The position numbers and the translations under genes are program-made. Below, one piece after another: positions 9,001 through 17,858 of a stretch of DNA of 64,000 nucleotides (position 1 is the stretch's first letter; every line of letters begins with the position of its first letter). Source of the DNA: Eubacteriales bacterium (lineage in GTDB: Bacteria; Bacillota; Clostridia; Christensenellales; Aristaeellaceae); NCBI GenBank assembly GCA_028705775.1, contig JAQWCW010000001.1:186001-250000 (forward strand), read 5' to 3'. The notes under the pieces were generated by a model. It saw nothing but the letters and a program-made list of their open reading frames with translations, was not told where the DNA came from and ran no database searches.

Positions 9001-10035
9001 TTAAATCTTGAGCGCGCTTTTCTTTTTGGCGTTAAGGCTCAGAAGGGTGTACAGGATTATCGCGGGGCCTTTCCGCATGAAGGGATAAAGGCGGCTTTTC
9101 CTGACAAGCTCGTCGGTTGTGCCCGTATCGTATTTTACCGCGTTTTCCCTGTACTTGAGAAGGCGCTTTTTGAGCATTTCGTATTTTTCTTTCGTGCCGA
9201 GCTTCCATTTGGGGTTGAAAAGAACCTTCATCGCGTCCAGCATATTCTTGTAGTACGCGCGCGAAAGCAGCCTTTTGACCCCGCTGCTGTCGGGATTCCA
9301 TTTGAGGATTATGTCGTTGTAGAAGCCGAAAAGCTTTTCCGTGTTCTCGTCGTAATCGAGCCTGTATTTGAGCCACATTCTTTCCTGCGTGTTGAGCAGG
9401 TGGTCGTAGAGCGCGTCGCTTTCAATGCGTATTTTTTCGGCGTGCGCCATATAGCGCATTATGAAAACCTCGTCCTGATTCCGGCGCAGAGGGGGATATT
9501 CGATGCCGTTTTCCGTTGTTATGTCGCGCCTGAACAGCTTGTTCCACGGCGCGCCCTGAATTGCGGTTTCTCCGACCATGTACTTGTCGTAGTTCTTCCG
9601 CGCTTCATCGCCGCTGACGCTCTTTTGTATTCTCTTTATCAGCTTAGGCTCGTCCGTATCGCTAAGGCGCGCGATATACGCGAAAACTAGCAAGTCGCAG
9701 CCCGCGCTCTCCGCAAGCTCGAACATTTTTTTGAGCGCTCCGCTTACCAGCCTGTCGTCAATATCGAAAAAGTATAGGTATTTGCCGCTTGCCGCTTCAA
9801 TGCCCGTGTTTCTCGCAGGGCCTGCGCCGCGGTTTTCCGTGCTGATAAGGCGGAAATTCGGAAGCCCCGCTATTTCCGCCTCGATGATTTCCGCGCTTTT
9901 GTCCTTCGAGCCGTCGTTGACGAAAATAAATTCGGCGTTTATGCCGGTCTGCTCCTTTAGTGAGCGCACTCCGGCGGCGGCGAATTTCTCCATGTTGTAG
10001 ATTGGCGTGATGACGCTTATGTCGTATTTATCCAT
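9001..10035 (-). CDS. GT2-family glycosyltransferase
   Basis: 344 residues. The N-terminal GT-A domain shows DISVITPIYNMEKF, FIFVNDGSKDKSAEII, NRGAGPARNTGIE and the metal-binding DIDD. These are standard for family 2 inverting transferases of capsule and teichoic-acid clusters. The C-terminal third is helical and unlike characterised domains I know. The ribosome site is weak (AGGCG). It lies 8 bases after the TagF-like gene and is presumably translated with it. Sugar specificity is unknown. Confidence 0.85.
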   Translation of the reverse strand: MDKYDISVITPIYNMEKFAAAGVRSLKEQTGINAEFIFVNDGSKDKSAEIIEAEIAGLPNFRLISTENRGAGPARNTGIEAASGKYLYFFDIDDRLVSGALKKMFELAESAGCDLLVFAYIARLSDTDEPKLIKRIQKSVSGDEARKNYDKYMVGETAIQGAPWNKLFRRDITTENGIEYPPLRRNQDEVFIMRYMAHAEKIRIESDALYDHLLNTQERMWLKYRLDYDENTEKLFGFYNDIILKWNPDSSGVKRLLSRAYYKNMLDAMKVLFNPKWKLGTKEKYEMLKKRLLKYRENAVKYDTGTTDELVRKSRLYPFMRKGPAIILYTLLSLNAKKKSALKI

Positions 10036-10043
10036 TCTTGCGC

Positions 10044-11240
10044 CTACTCTCTGTGCTTTTCGGTTTTCAGAATCGCTTCATAGTTTCTTTCGCAGTTGCC
10101 GCAGTCCCTTATTCCGAAGAATGCGTCCGCGCGCGCGGTGTAAACGCTCTCGGTTTCGCATTTGTTTTCGAGGATTTTTTCAAGCTCCGAAAGAAGCTCG
10201 TCCTCCTTTGCGACTACCGCGCCGAACGCGTCCCGACGATAGGAGAAATAGCCCTCCTTGTACTGCCGCGCCCTGAACTCCGTTTCATCGAACTGGTAGA
10301 AAATTTCGGGCTTGTTCATATAGGCGAAATCGAAGAACACGCTTGAGTAATCCGTTATCAGAACGCTTGAGGAAATGAGCAGCGCCTGAACGTCCGCCAC
10401 GCTTTCCGAAAGCACCCTGACCCTTCCCTCTGAAGAAAAGCTGCCGATAAAGCGCTGCATTTCATGGTGCGGGAAGAAAGCGAGCGTGTAATCGTATTTT
10501 TCGAGCAAATCCGCAAGGCGCTTTGATTTGAGCAGGGCTTTGTAGGTTTTGCAGTACTCCGTATCGGTAAAGCTTCCGCCGTCGTGCAGCGCGAGCCATT
10601 CGCGCCATGTCGGCATCAGCAGAATCTGCCTTTCTGCGCTTTTCGGCGCTCTTGTCAGCGCGTCAAAGCGGCAGAAGCCCAATAGCTGTACAACGTCCTT
10701 TTTATGCCCGAAGTTTTCTGCAATGTAGTCGTATTCGGGCTTTGCGGCGCATACGAGCAAATCGGCGCGGGTCGCGGGATAGCGCATGAACGCCATGTCG
10801 TCCTTCGTGATTCCGTGCTGGAGGAATATCTTGATTCCGGGAACTATGCGCAGCCTGTCCAAGCGGAAATATGCGCCCAAATCGGGCGTGTAGCCCATTA
10901 TATGCGTGCTTATAAGCCGGCGGGCTGCGCCCATCATCAGCCTGTGCTTTGCGCTTCCGCGCGAGGCGGTTTCACCGATTTTTTTTACCTTTGCCTCATC
11001 CGGCGCGCCCTTTTTGATTACGAAAACCGCCCTGATTTCAGGATGGTTTTCGGTGACATACTTGAACAGATGGTAGGAATTGTCCCTTGCCTCAAGCCCG
11101 CGCTCCGCTATCAGCCATATGTTTTTGCAGGATGGAATTACGAGCCGCGCGAGCCTTCCCAATGCCGTGAACACCAAAAGCGACAGCGCTTCCAGCACGC
11201 ATCTGGCAAGCTTTGAAAGCTTTTCAATCAGTTTTTTCAT
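10044..11240 (-). CDS. CDP-glycerol (polyol-phosphate) transferase, TagB/TagF family
   Basis: 398 residues. The family signature is clear: KNIWLIAERGLEARDNSY, the catalytic-type HG in FLQHGITKDD, LMPTWREW, and ITDYSSVFFDFAYMNKP. These enzymes transfer glycerol- or ribitol-phosphate from a CDP donor to lipid-linked glycans, so the polymer may carry polyol phosphates. I chose the ATG at 11240 because GGAG lies 6 bases upstream; ATGs at 11252 and 11279 have weaker or no sites. It is the first gene of the operon, behind the promoter at 11307-11335. A short N-terminal hydrophobic stretch suggests membrane association. Confidence 0.8.
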   Translation of the reverse strand: MKKLIEKLSKLARCVLEALSLLVFTALGRLARLVIPSCKNIWLIAERGLEARDNSYHLFKYVTENHPEIRAVFVIKKGAPDEAKVKKIGETASRGSAKHRLMMGAARRLISTHIMGYTPDLGAYFRLDRLRIVPGIKIFLQHGITKDDMAFMRYPATRADLLVCAAKPEYDYIAENFGHKKDVVQLLGFCRFDALTRAPKSAERQILLMPTWREWLALHDGGSFTDTEYCKTYKALLKSKRLADLLEKYDYTLAFFPHHEMQRFIGSFSSEGRVRVLSESVADVQALLISSSVLITDYSSVFFDFAYMNKPEIFYQFDETEFRARQYKEGYFSYRRDAFGAVVAKEDELLSELEKILENKCETESVYTARADAFFGIRDCGNCERNYEAILKTEKHRE

Positions 11241-11306
11241 CGTTTTCTCCATCTTTCCGGAAGAATAGTGCTTCGCCATTGTAAATAATGAAGTAATATT
11301 TTAATA

Positions 11307-11335
11307 AATATATCATATCGGGGGCTTTGTGTCAA
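11307..11335 (-). promoter_or_regulatory. Sigma-A promoter of the polysaccharide operon, with a flanking direct repeat
   Basis: On the minus strand the -35 is TTGACA (11330-11335), the spacer is 17 bases and the -10 is TATATT (11307-11312). The decamer TCGGGGGCTT occurs in the spacer (11318-11327) and again just upstream of the -35 (11337-11346), 19 bases apart. The spacing of nearly two helical turns would suit an operator. Confidence 0.75.
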
Positions 11336-11424
11336 TTCGGGGGCTTGCAAAGGCATACAAAACAATGTAGTGCGGAAATGCGCCGCAGCGGTTATTTCGC
11401 ATGATTTTGCTTCCTTACGCGTAA

Positions 11425-11453
11425 TTGTAAACCTGAAAGCTCTGTGGTAAACT
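11425..11453 (+). promoter_or_regulatory. Promoter of the ABC exporter operon
   Basis: TTGTAA (11425-11430), 17-base spacer, TAAACT (11448-11453). It is the best plus-strand match upstream of the exporter start at 11545 and implies a leader of about 85 bases. Confidence 0.55.
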
Positions 11454-11479
11454 AACCGTGCGGGTATTTGCGGGCGGGA

Positions 11480-11520
11480 GCGCCGCGCATGAATATCCGA
11501 TAGCTTATGCTTTGCGGCGC
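11480..11520 (+). other. Leader hairpin before the ABC exporter
   Basis: GCGCCGC (11480-11486) pairs with GCGGCGC (11514-11520), with further pairing inside (GCAT with ATGC). It lies in the transcribed leader and ends 24 bases before the ATG. There is no T-tract, so it is not an obvious terminator. Confidence 0.45.
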
Positions 11521-11544
11521 TTGCGCCTTAGTTAAGGAGATTCA

Positions 11545-13272
11545 ATGAAGAGCCTTTTGCCTTTCCTGAAGCCCTATCGGAAGGAGCTTTTTATCGGCCC
11601 GCTTTTCAAATGGGTCGAGGCTTTTTTTGAGCTGCTCGTGCCGCTTGTCGTCGCGCGGCTTATTGATGTCGGCGTAAAAAACGGAGACGCGTCCTATGTC
11701 TGGCGGCAGGGCGGAATCATGGTTCTGCTTGGGCTTGTCGGGCTTTGCTCGTCGCTCTGCTGCCAATACATGGCTTCAAAGGCGTCGCAGGGCTTCGGGA
11801 CGGATTTGCGCGGCGCGATTTTCAGAAAGGTTATGAGCTTTTCGGGCGCGGAGCTTGATTATTTCACCGCTCCGTCCCTTGTAACGCGCCTTACGGGGGA
11901 TTCGTATCAGGTTCAGCAGGGCGTTGCGATGCTAATCCGAATGGCGGTAAGGGCGCCGTTCCTTGTCGTCGGCGCTGTCGTAATGGCTATGACGATTGAT
12001 ATGCAGCTTTCCCTTGTGTTTATTTGCGTAACGCCCGTGCTTGCGCTCATTATATGGTTCGTGCTTTTCAAAAACGTTCCGCGCTACCGCGAGGTCAATA
12101 AAAAGCTCGACAGGGTATCGACAATAACGCGCGAAAATCTGCTTGGCGCGCGCGTCGTACGCGCCTTCTCAAAGGAGGAGGAGCAGGAGCGGAAGCTTGA
12201 AGCGGCGGCGAAGGAGCATGAAAGGCTTTCCGTCGGAATCGGGAAGCTGAACGCGCTTTTAAGCCCGCTGACCAGCGCGGTCATGAACCTCGGAATCGCC
12301 GCGATTATCTGGTTCGGCGCGGGAAATGTCGATACTGGTTCCCTTACGCAGGGCGAGCTGATTGCGTTCGTCAACTATATGGGGCAGATTCTGCTTGCGC
12401 TTATCGCGCTTGTAAATCTTGTGCTTATCTTTATAAAGGCGGCGGCGAGCGGGCGGCGCATATGCGAGGTGCTTGATACCACGCCCGAGGTCGATTCGGG
12501 CAGGGGCGAAAGCGCCGAGGCGGCGGACGGAATTCCCGCAATCGAAATGCGCGGCGTTTCAATGCGCTATGGGCGCAGCGGCGATAACGCGCTTGACGAT
12601 ATCAGTATTTCCGTACCCCGCGGCGAAACCTTGGGCGTTATAGGCGGAACGGGCAGCGGAAAATCCACGCTTGCGGGGCTTATACCCAGAATGTACGACG
12701 TGAGCGGCGGCGAGGTGCTTGTAAACGGGCTTGACGTCCGCGCATGGGACGCGGAAAAACTGCGGCAGAGGATTGGGCTTGTGCCGCAAAGCCCGACAAT
12801 TTTAAGCGGAACAATCCTTTCAAACGTAACGCTCAAAAAGCCCGACGCGAGCGAGGAGGACATAAAGGCGGCGATTGAAATATCGCAGAGCGCCGATTTT
12901 GTGTACTCCGGCGAAAACGGAATCATGCGCGAAATAACGGCGGGCGGGAGAAACCTTTCCGGCGGGCAGCGCCAGCGGCTGACAATCGCAAGAGCCATCG
13001 CCGCAAAGCCGGAAATTCTTATTCTGGACGACAGCGCGAGCGCCCTTGATATGCGCACGGACAAAGCCCTGCGGCGCGCGCTTCGGGAGCGCACAAGGGG
13101 AATGACCGTAGTGATTATTTCGCAGCGCGTGAGCGCCGTAGAGGGCGCAGACAGGATTCTTGTGCTTTCGGGCGGCAAATGCGCGGGCTACGGCACGCAC
13201 GGCGAGCTTATGAAAAACTGTGCCGAATACCGCGAAATCGTCAAGAGTCAGGAGGCGGGCGAAAATGAATAA
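11545..13272 (+). CDS. ABC exporter subunit A (fused permease-ATPase, degenerate catalytic site)
   Basis: 575 residues: six-helix type-IV exporter domain (about 15-300), then a nucleotide-binding domain with Walker A GGTGSGKST, signature LSGGQRQ and Walker B ILILDD. The residue after Walker B is Asp instead of the catalytic Glu (LDDSASALD). This marks the degenerate half of heterodimeric multidrug exporters such as TM287/288 or BmrCD. The start has AAGGAG 5 bases upstream. Its 3' end overlaps the next gene by 8 bases, as expected for an obligate partner. The substrate is unknown. Confidence 0.9.
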   Translation: MKSLLPFLKPYRKELFIGPLFKWVEAFFELLVPLVVARLIDVGVKNGDASYVWRQGGIMVLLGLVGLCSSLCCQYMASKASQGFGTDLRGAIFRKVMSFSGAELDYFTAPSLVTRLTGDSYQVQQGVAMLIRMAVRAPFLVVGAVVMAMTIDMQLSLVFICVTPVLALIIWFVLFKNVPRYREVNKKLDRVSTITRENLLGARVVRAFSKEEEQERKLEAAAKEHERLSVGIGKLNALLSPLTSAVMNLGIAAIIWFGAGNVDTGSLTQGELIAFVNYMGQILLALIALVNLVLIFIKAAASGRRICEVLDTTPEVDSGRGESAEAADGIPAIEMRGVSMRYGRSGDNALDDISISVPRGETLGVIGGTGSGKSTLAGLIPRMYDVSGGEVLVNGLDVRAWDAEKLRQRIGLVPQSPTILSGTILSNVTLKKPDASEEDIKAAIEISQSADFVYSGENGIMREITAGGRNLSGGQRQRLTIARAIAAKPEILILDDSASALDMRTDKALRRALRERTRGMTVVIISQRVSAVEGADRILVLSGGKCAGYGTHGELMKNCAEYREIVKSQEAGENE

Positions 13273-14998
13273 CGCCGCAGGAACACTCAAACGCCTTCTT
13301 ATGCTGGTTAAGCCGCAGCTGCCAAAGATGCTGCTCGCATTCCTCTGCGCGGCGGCGGGGGTCGGCGCTACGCTTTACTGCCCCGTGCTTGCGGGGCGCG
13401 CGATTGACGCGATTATCGCCCCGTCGCAGGTTAATTACGCCGATGTAAAAAGCGCGCTTTTAATCCTGCTTCCCGTAATCGCGGCGCTGCTCGTTTTCGG
13501 CGTTCTGATGTCGCTTATTACCAATAAGGTCTGCTACCGCGTCGTTCGGGAAATGCGCGTATCGCTGTTTGCAAAAATATGCGGCGTTCCGATAAAAACG
13601 ATTGACGATATTCCCGCCGGAGAGTGGATGAGCCGTATGGTAACGGACGTTGACAACGTTGCGGACGGGCTTTTGCAGGGCGCAACGCAGCTGTTTTCCG
13701 GCATTGTAACAATCCTGATGACGCTCGTTTTCATGCTCACAATCGACTGGGTTATCGCGCTTGTGGTTGTCGCGCTGACCCCGCTTTCGCTGATTCTCGC
13801 GGCGGTAATCGCAAGGGGCAGCAGGAAAATGTTCTCAAAGCAGAGTCTGCTTCAGGGGAGTTTGGGCGGCTATGCCGAGGAAATGTTCGGCGCTCAGCGC
13901 GTGCTTGTTTCCTGCGGCGCTGCAAAAATGGCGCAGGACGGAATGGATAAAATAAACGGCGAGCTAAAAACATGGGGCTTCCGCGCGCAAATTTACGCCT
14001 CCTTCACCAACCCAAGCACGCGCTTCGTCAACGGGCTTGTGTACGCCGCGGTAGCGATTGCGGGCGGCTTGAGCGCCGTGTCGGGCGGGATGACGATAGG
14101 CGCTATATCCTGCTTCCTTTCCTACGCGAACCAGTACACCAAGCCCTTCAACGAGGTTACGGGAATCATGGCGCAGCTGCAGACGGCTGTAATGAGCGCG
14201 GAAAGGATATTCGCGCTGATGGATTTGCAGAGCGAATCGCCGGATAAGGCGCTTCCCGCGCAGGAAAAGGGAAACGGCGAGGTTGAGTTCAGGCACGTTT
14301 CGTTCAGGTATGTTCCGGAGCGCCCGATGATAGAGGACTTTTCATTAACCGTCCGCGCGGGAATGCGCGTAGCGATTGTCGGGCCTACCGGCTGCGGCAA
14401 AACCACGCTTATCAACCTGCTTATGCGCTTTTATGACGTTGATTCGGGCGCTGTTTTGGTTGACGGGGTTGATATAAGGGATATGAAGCGCGAGGAGCTT
14501 CGCTCGCGCTTCGGTATGGTTTTGCAGGAAACCTTCCTTACCACGGGAACGGTTGCCGAAAACATTGCGTTCGGGCGCGAAAACGCGAGCATGGAGGAGA
14601 TTGTCGCCGCTGCAAAAGCTGTCCATGCGGACGGCTTCATCCGCCAGATGGACGACGGCTATGATACGCTGCTTTTGAATAACGGCGAGGGGCTTTCGCA
14701 GGGTCAGAAGCAGCTAATATGCATTGCGCGCGTTATGCTCCTTCAGCCGCCGATGCTGATTCTGGACGAGGCGACCTCATCCATTGATACGCTCACGGAG
14801 CACAGGGTTCAGCGCGCTTTTGAAAAGCTGATGAAGGGACGCACCGCGTTTGTCGTCGCTCACAGGCTTTCAACTATCCAAAGCTCGGATTTGATTCTGG
14901 TTATGCGCGCAGGCAAGATTGTCGAGAGCGGAACGCATCACGAGCTGCTCAAGGCGGGCGGCTTCTATAAAACGCTGTACGAAAGTCAATTTGATTGA
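13265..14998 (+). CDS. ABC exporter subunit B (fused permease-ATPase, canonical catalytic site)
   Basis: 577 residues: transmembrane domain (about 15-320), then Walker A GPTGCGKTT, signature LSQGQKQ, Walker B MLILDE with the catalytic Glu, and the switch His in VVAHRLS. The LSQGQ form of the signature is usual for the canonical partner of a heterodimer. The start is the ATG at 13265, inside the end of the previous gene; an in-frame upstream ATG at 13220 would overlap 53 bases and is unlikely. Together the pair forms one drug-, lipid- or peptide-type exporter. Confidence 0.9.
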   Translation: MNNAAGTLKRLLMLVKPQLPKMLLAFLCAAAGVGATLYCPVLAGRAIDAIIAPSQVNYADVKSALLILLPVIAALLVFGVLMSLITNKVCYRVVREMRVSLFAKICGVPIKTIDDIPAGEWMSRMVTDVDNVADGLLQGATQLFSGIVTILMTLVFMLTIDWVIALVVVALTPLSLILAAVIARGSRKMFSKQSLLQGSLGGYAEEMFGAQRVLVSCGAAKMAQDGMDKINGELKTWGFRAQIYASFTNPSTRFVNGLVYAAVAIAGGLSAVSGGMTIGAISCFLSYANQYTKPFNEVTGIMAQLQTAVMSAERIFALMDLQSESPDKALPAQEKGNGEVEFRHVSFRYVPERPMIEDFSLTVRAGMRVAIVGPTGCGKTTLINLLMRFYDVDSGAVLVDGVDIRDMKREELRSRFGMVLQETFLTTGTVAENIAFGRENASMEEIVAAAKAVHADGFIRQMDDGYDTLLLNNGEGLSQGQKQLICIARVMLLQPPMLILDEATSSIDTLTEHRVQRAFEKLMKGRTAFVVAHRLSTIQSSDLILVMRAGKIVESGTHHELLKAGGFYKTLYESQFD

Positions 14999-15013
14999 CG
15001 GGAAAGGCACAAA

Positions 15014-15307
15014 ATGACATCACTTTGGATTAGGCTCATTCACAAGCACAGGATTGAAAAGCAGTCAACCGTACCCTGCGCGCATTCGGAGGTTCTTGAC
15101 GCGCTTACCGACGCCTGCCGCGCGCTCGACGTTCCGCGCCCGTTTTTCCTGCCCAAGAACGACCGCGATTGGGAGGAGTTTTCGCAGACCTCCTTCGGGC
15201 CGGACAATTTCATTGAGCATATCGGCTTTGACAAGATGGAAATAGAGCTTATCGACCCCGATAAGAAAAAGAGCGCCGACAGGCGCAATCCGCTTATCGA
15301 CGCGTAA
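15014..15307 (+). CDS. Small uncharacterised protein in the exporter operon
   Basis: 97 residues, no membrane segment or signal peptide. GGGAAAGG precedes the ATG by 6 bases, and the gene lies 15 bases after the exporter and 14 before the next gene, so it is probably translated. The protein is mixed charged, with CAHSEVLDALTDACRALDVPRP suggesting one helix and a C-terminal acidic-to-basic tail (about residues 73-91). I do not recognise a domain and assign no function. Confidence 0.6.
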   Translation: MTSLWIRLIHKHRIEKQSTVPCAHSEVLDALTDACRALDVPRPFFLPKNDRDWEEFSQTSFGPDNFIEHIGFDKMEIELIDPDKKKSADRRNPLIDA

Positions 15308-15321
15308 CGGGAGACGGAAAT

Positions 15322-16254
15322 ATGAATAATGCCGAAATTCTGAAAAGGCTTGAAAACAAAGGCTATATCGCCGCGCTTCTGCCGGTTTCCTTTGTAGGCG
15401 CTGCCAAAGTGGAGGTAGAGAGGCTGAAGGCGGAGAATGAGCTTAACAAGCACCAGACCGCCGTTGTTTCAAGATACAGCTTTGAAATGCCGGATTCGTT
15501 TGCGGCGCTTTCCGTGCTGCTCCTTTTCGCGCCCACCGCGCGGGTGAAGCTTTCCTTTACCCAAAAAGGGCGGACGAGCTTTGTCGATATGGGGCTTGGC
15601 TATGACGATTATGTTTTCGCGCCCAAGGCGGCGGACGCCGCCGTTGCGGATGTATTGGGAAGCGGCGCGCGCTTTGAAGCGCACAACAATTTCCCGATGA
15701 AGATTCTCGCCGCCCTCAGCGGCAAATGCGAGTACGGCAGAAACAATATCCTCTATATGAAGGAAAGCCTCGGAACTAAGCCGGATTTCGGCTGCTGCTT
15801 CCATATCTACGCGTATTATACCGAGCTTGCCGCCGATGAATCTGCGCCTGCCAAAATCGGCAGAATGGAGCGCTGCGACAGCTGCGGCAGATGCGAAAAA
15901 GCCTGCCCGACCGGAGCAATCATGGCAAAAACTGCAATCATCAATACGGAAAGATGCATTACCCGCTATAACGAATACGGCTCAAGACCCCTGCCCGAAT
16001 TCATAACAGACGGGGCGCAGAACGCGCTCTACGGCTGCAACCGCTGCCAGCTTGCCTGTCCGAGAAACGCGCGGCTGAGCGCTCCGCAGCGGGTTGTGGA
16101 TTTTTCCGAAAGCGAAACCGCCGCCCTCCTCGGCTCTGCCGATTTTTCCGCCCTTCCGTACACGCTCAGACTGAAGCTTTCGGAGCTTGACATGGCGGAT
16201 TATCTGGAGCCGATAAGAAGGAATTTACCGGCGCTATTGAGGCAAAGCAAATAA
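15322..16254 (+). CDS. Epoxyqueuosine reductase-like 4Fe-4S protein, short form
   Basis: 310 residues. The C-terminal half carries two 4Fe-4S sets: CDSCGRCEKACPTGAI and, after C-I-T-R-Y, YGCNRCQLACPRN. The intervening CITRYNEYG and the CNRCQLACPRN motif are those of QueG, which performs the last step of queuosine synthesis with a cobalamin cofactor. The N-terminal region is compatible with the cobalamin-binding domain, but the protein is shorter than typical QueG (about 380) and lacks the C-terminal HEAT-like part. It could be QueG or a related reductase with another substrate. Confidence 0.6.
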   Translation: MNNAEILKRLENKGYIAALLPVSFVGAAKVEVERLKAENELNKHQTAVVSRYSFEMPDSFAALSVLLLFAPTARVKLSFTQKGRTSFVDMGLGYDDYVFAPKAADAAVADVLGSGARFEAHNNFPMKILAALSGKCEYGRNNILYMKESLGTKPDFGCCFHIYAYYTELAADESAPAKIGRMERCDSCGRCEKACPTGAIMAKTAIINTERCITRYNEYGSRPLPEFITDGAQNALYGCNRCQLACPRNARLSAPQRVVDFSESETAALLGSADFSALPYTLRLKLSELDMADYLEPIRRNLPALLRQSK

Positions 16255-16273
16255 ACCTAGCAGAAGCATACAA

Positions 16274-16313
16274 TAACCCCCGCGCGTGTTTTTCATGCAC
16301 TCGCGGGGGGTTA
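16274..16313. terminator. Bidirectional terminator between the exporter operon and cstA
   Basis: TAACCCCCGCG (16274-16284) pairs with CGCGGGGGGTTA (16302-16313). It lies between convergent genes, 20 bases past the plus-strand stop and 17 before the minus-strand stop. The U-tracts are short. Confidence 0.7.
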
Positions 16314-16330
16314 ATGTATGTATCTTTATA

Positions 16331-17776
16331 TCACGCGCTTGCCTTGAGGCGGCGCTTGCTGTTTTGCTTTACTGCGAGGTATGCGTAGGCGGCGAAGGAG
16401 AGAGCGGCGCAGGCGGCGCCGACGGGGTAGCCGATTGCGGCGGAGAGCGAGAAGCCCTCTCCTGCCATAAGGATGTAGGTAATGCTGACTGCCGTCATAA
16501 AAGCGGCGGGCAGGGCTGTAAGGAGCGAGCCGAGGCGGTATTTGCCCTCCTTTATAAGGTAGGCGGTGGCAATCCAGAGGGCTATCATCGCAAGCGTCTG
16601 ATTGCTCCAAGAGAAGTAGCGCCAGAGCGCGTTGAAGTCCAGCTGGGTCAGGAGCGCGCCCGCCAGAAGGAGCGGAACGGTAATGTAAAGCCGCTTGCGG
16701 AGGCTCTTTTGCTCAAGCCCCGTCCATTCGGAAATTATGAGGCGAGCGCTGCGGAAGGCGGTGTCGCCGGAGGTTATCGGGCATATTACGACGCCGATTA
16801 CCGCTAAAACTCCGCCGAAAGTACCGAGCAGACCCTTTGAAATGTCATATACAACGGAGGACTGACCCGACGCGGCAATCGCCGCCGCAAGCTCGCTCTC
16901 CGCGCCGTAAAACGCTACGCCCGCCGCCGCCCATATCAGCGCGATTATGGATTCGGAAATCATTGCGCCGTAAAAAACGCTCCTGCCCTTTTTCTCGTTT
17001 TTTATGCACTTTGCCATCATCGGCGACTGCGTTGCGTGGAAGCCCGAAATCGCTCCGCAGGCGACGGTTACGAACATGAACGGCCATGCGGGAAGCCCGT
17101 CGGGATGCATATTTTGGAGCGTAATCTCCTGAAGCGTGTAATTCGGGTTGAAGGCGATTCCGCCGATAATTCCGACAGCCATCACGATGAGAATTATGCC
17201 GAACACGGGGTAAATTTTGCCGATAAACTTATCAATCGGCAGAAGCGTTGCCACCATATAGTAGGCAAGGATTGCGATAACCCAGAAATTAGTATCGAGA
17301 ACCTGCGGGGTAAGGCGCGCAAGCAGCGCCGCAGGGCTTGTTACGAATACCGCGCCGACAAGCAGCAGAAGCACCAGCGAAAACACGCGCATAAGCCATT
17401 TTGCGTATTTCCCCAAGTAAATTCCCGACAGCTCCGCCGCCGAGCAGCCGCCGTGGCGGCTCGAAATCATGCCCGTCATATAATCGTGAACCGCGCCGCC
17501 GAGGATTGAGCCGAACACTATCCATAAAAATACAATCGGGCCGAAAACAGCGCCCATCAGCGCGCCGAAGATAGGCCCTGTTCCTGCAATGTTGAGCAGC
17601 TGAATCAGGAACGCCTTCCATGTTTTTAGCGGCGTGCAGTCGACGCCGTCGTTAATGGCAACCGCCGGAGTCTGTCTGTCGTCGGGGGAGAATACCTTTT
17701 CGGTAAGCCTTCCGTACAGAGCGTAGCCGATGAGCAGCACGGCGAGCGAGAGAAGCAGCGATACCATTTGAGTCAT
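16331..17776 (-). CDS. cstA: CstA-family carbon-starvation permease (peptide/pyruvate transporter)
   Basis: 481 residues with about twelve to fourteen membrane segments. The N-terminal CstA domain is clear: IGYALYGRLTEKVF, INDGVDCTPLK, NIAGTGPIFGALMG and SILGGAVHDYMTGMISSRHGG. Members take up peptides or pyruvate under carbon limitation. This is a short form; the E. coli protein is about 700 residues. Two starts are possible: ATG at 17776 abuts the GGAG, while an ATG three codons later (17767) has better spacing, 9 bases. The gene lies downstream of the cyclotransferase gene by 82 bases. Confidence 0.85.
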   Translation of the reverse strand: MTQMVSLLLSLAVLLIGYALYGRLTEKVFSPDDRQTPAVAINDGVDCTPLKTWKAFLIQLLNIAGTGPIFGALMGAVFGPIVFLWIVFGSILGGAVHDYMTGMISSRHGGCSAAELSGIYLGKYAKWLMRVFSLVLLLLVGAVFVTSPAALLARLTPQVLDTNFWVIAILAYYMVATLLPIDKFIGKIYPVFGIILIVMAVGIIGGIAFNPNYTLQEITLQNMHPDGLPAWPFMFVTVACGAISGFHATQSPMMAKCIKNEKKGRSVFYGAMISESIIALIWAAAGVAFYGAESELAAAIAASGQSSVVYDISKGLLGTFGGVLAVIGVVICPITSGDTAFRSARLIISEWTGLEQKSLRKRLYITVPLLLAGALLTQLDFNALWRYFSWSNQTLAMIALWIATAYLIKEGKYRLGSLLTALPAAFMTAVSITYILMAGEGFSLSAAIGYPVGAACAALSFAAYAYLAVKQNSKRRLKASA

Positions 17777-17858
17777 CTCCTGTTTATTCTTCTGTTTTTC
17801 TTGAATGAAAACTGAATATTCGGTTGCCTGATAATCGGTTAGTGCCTAATATGCGCTT

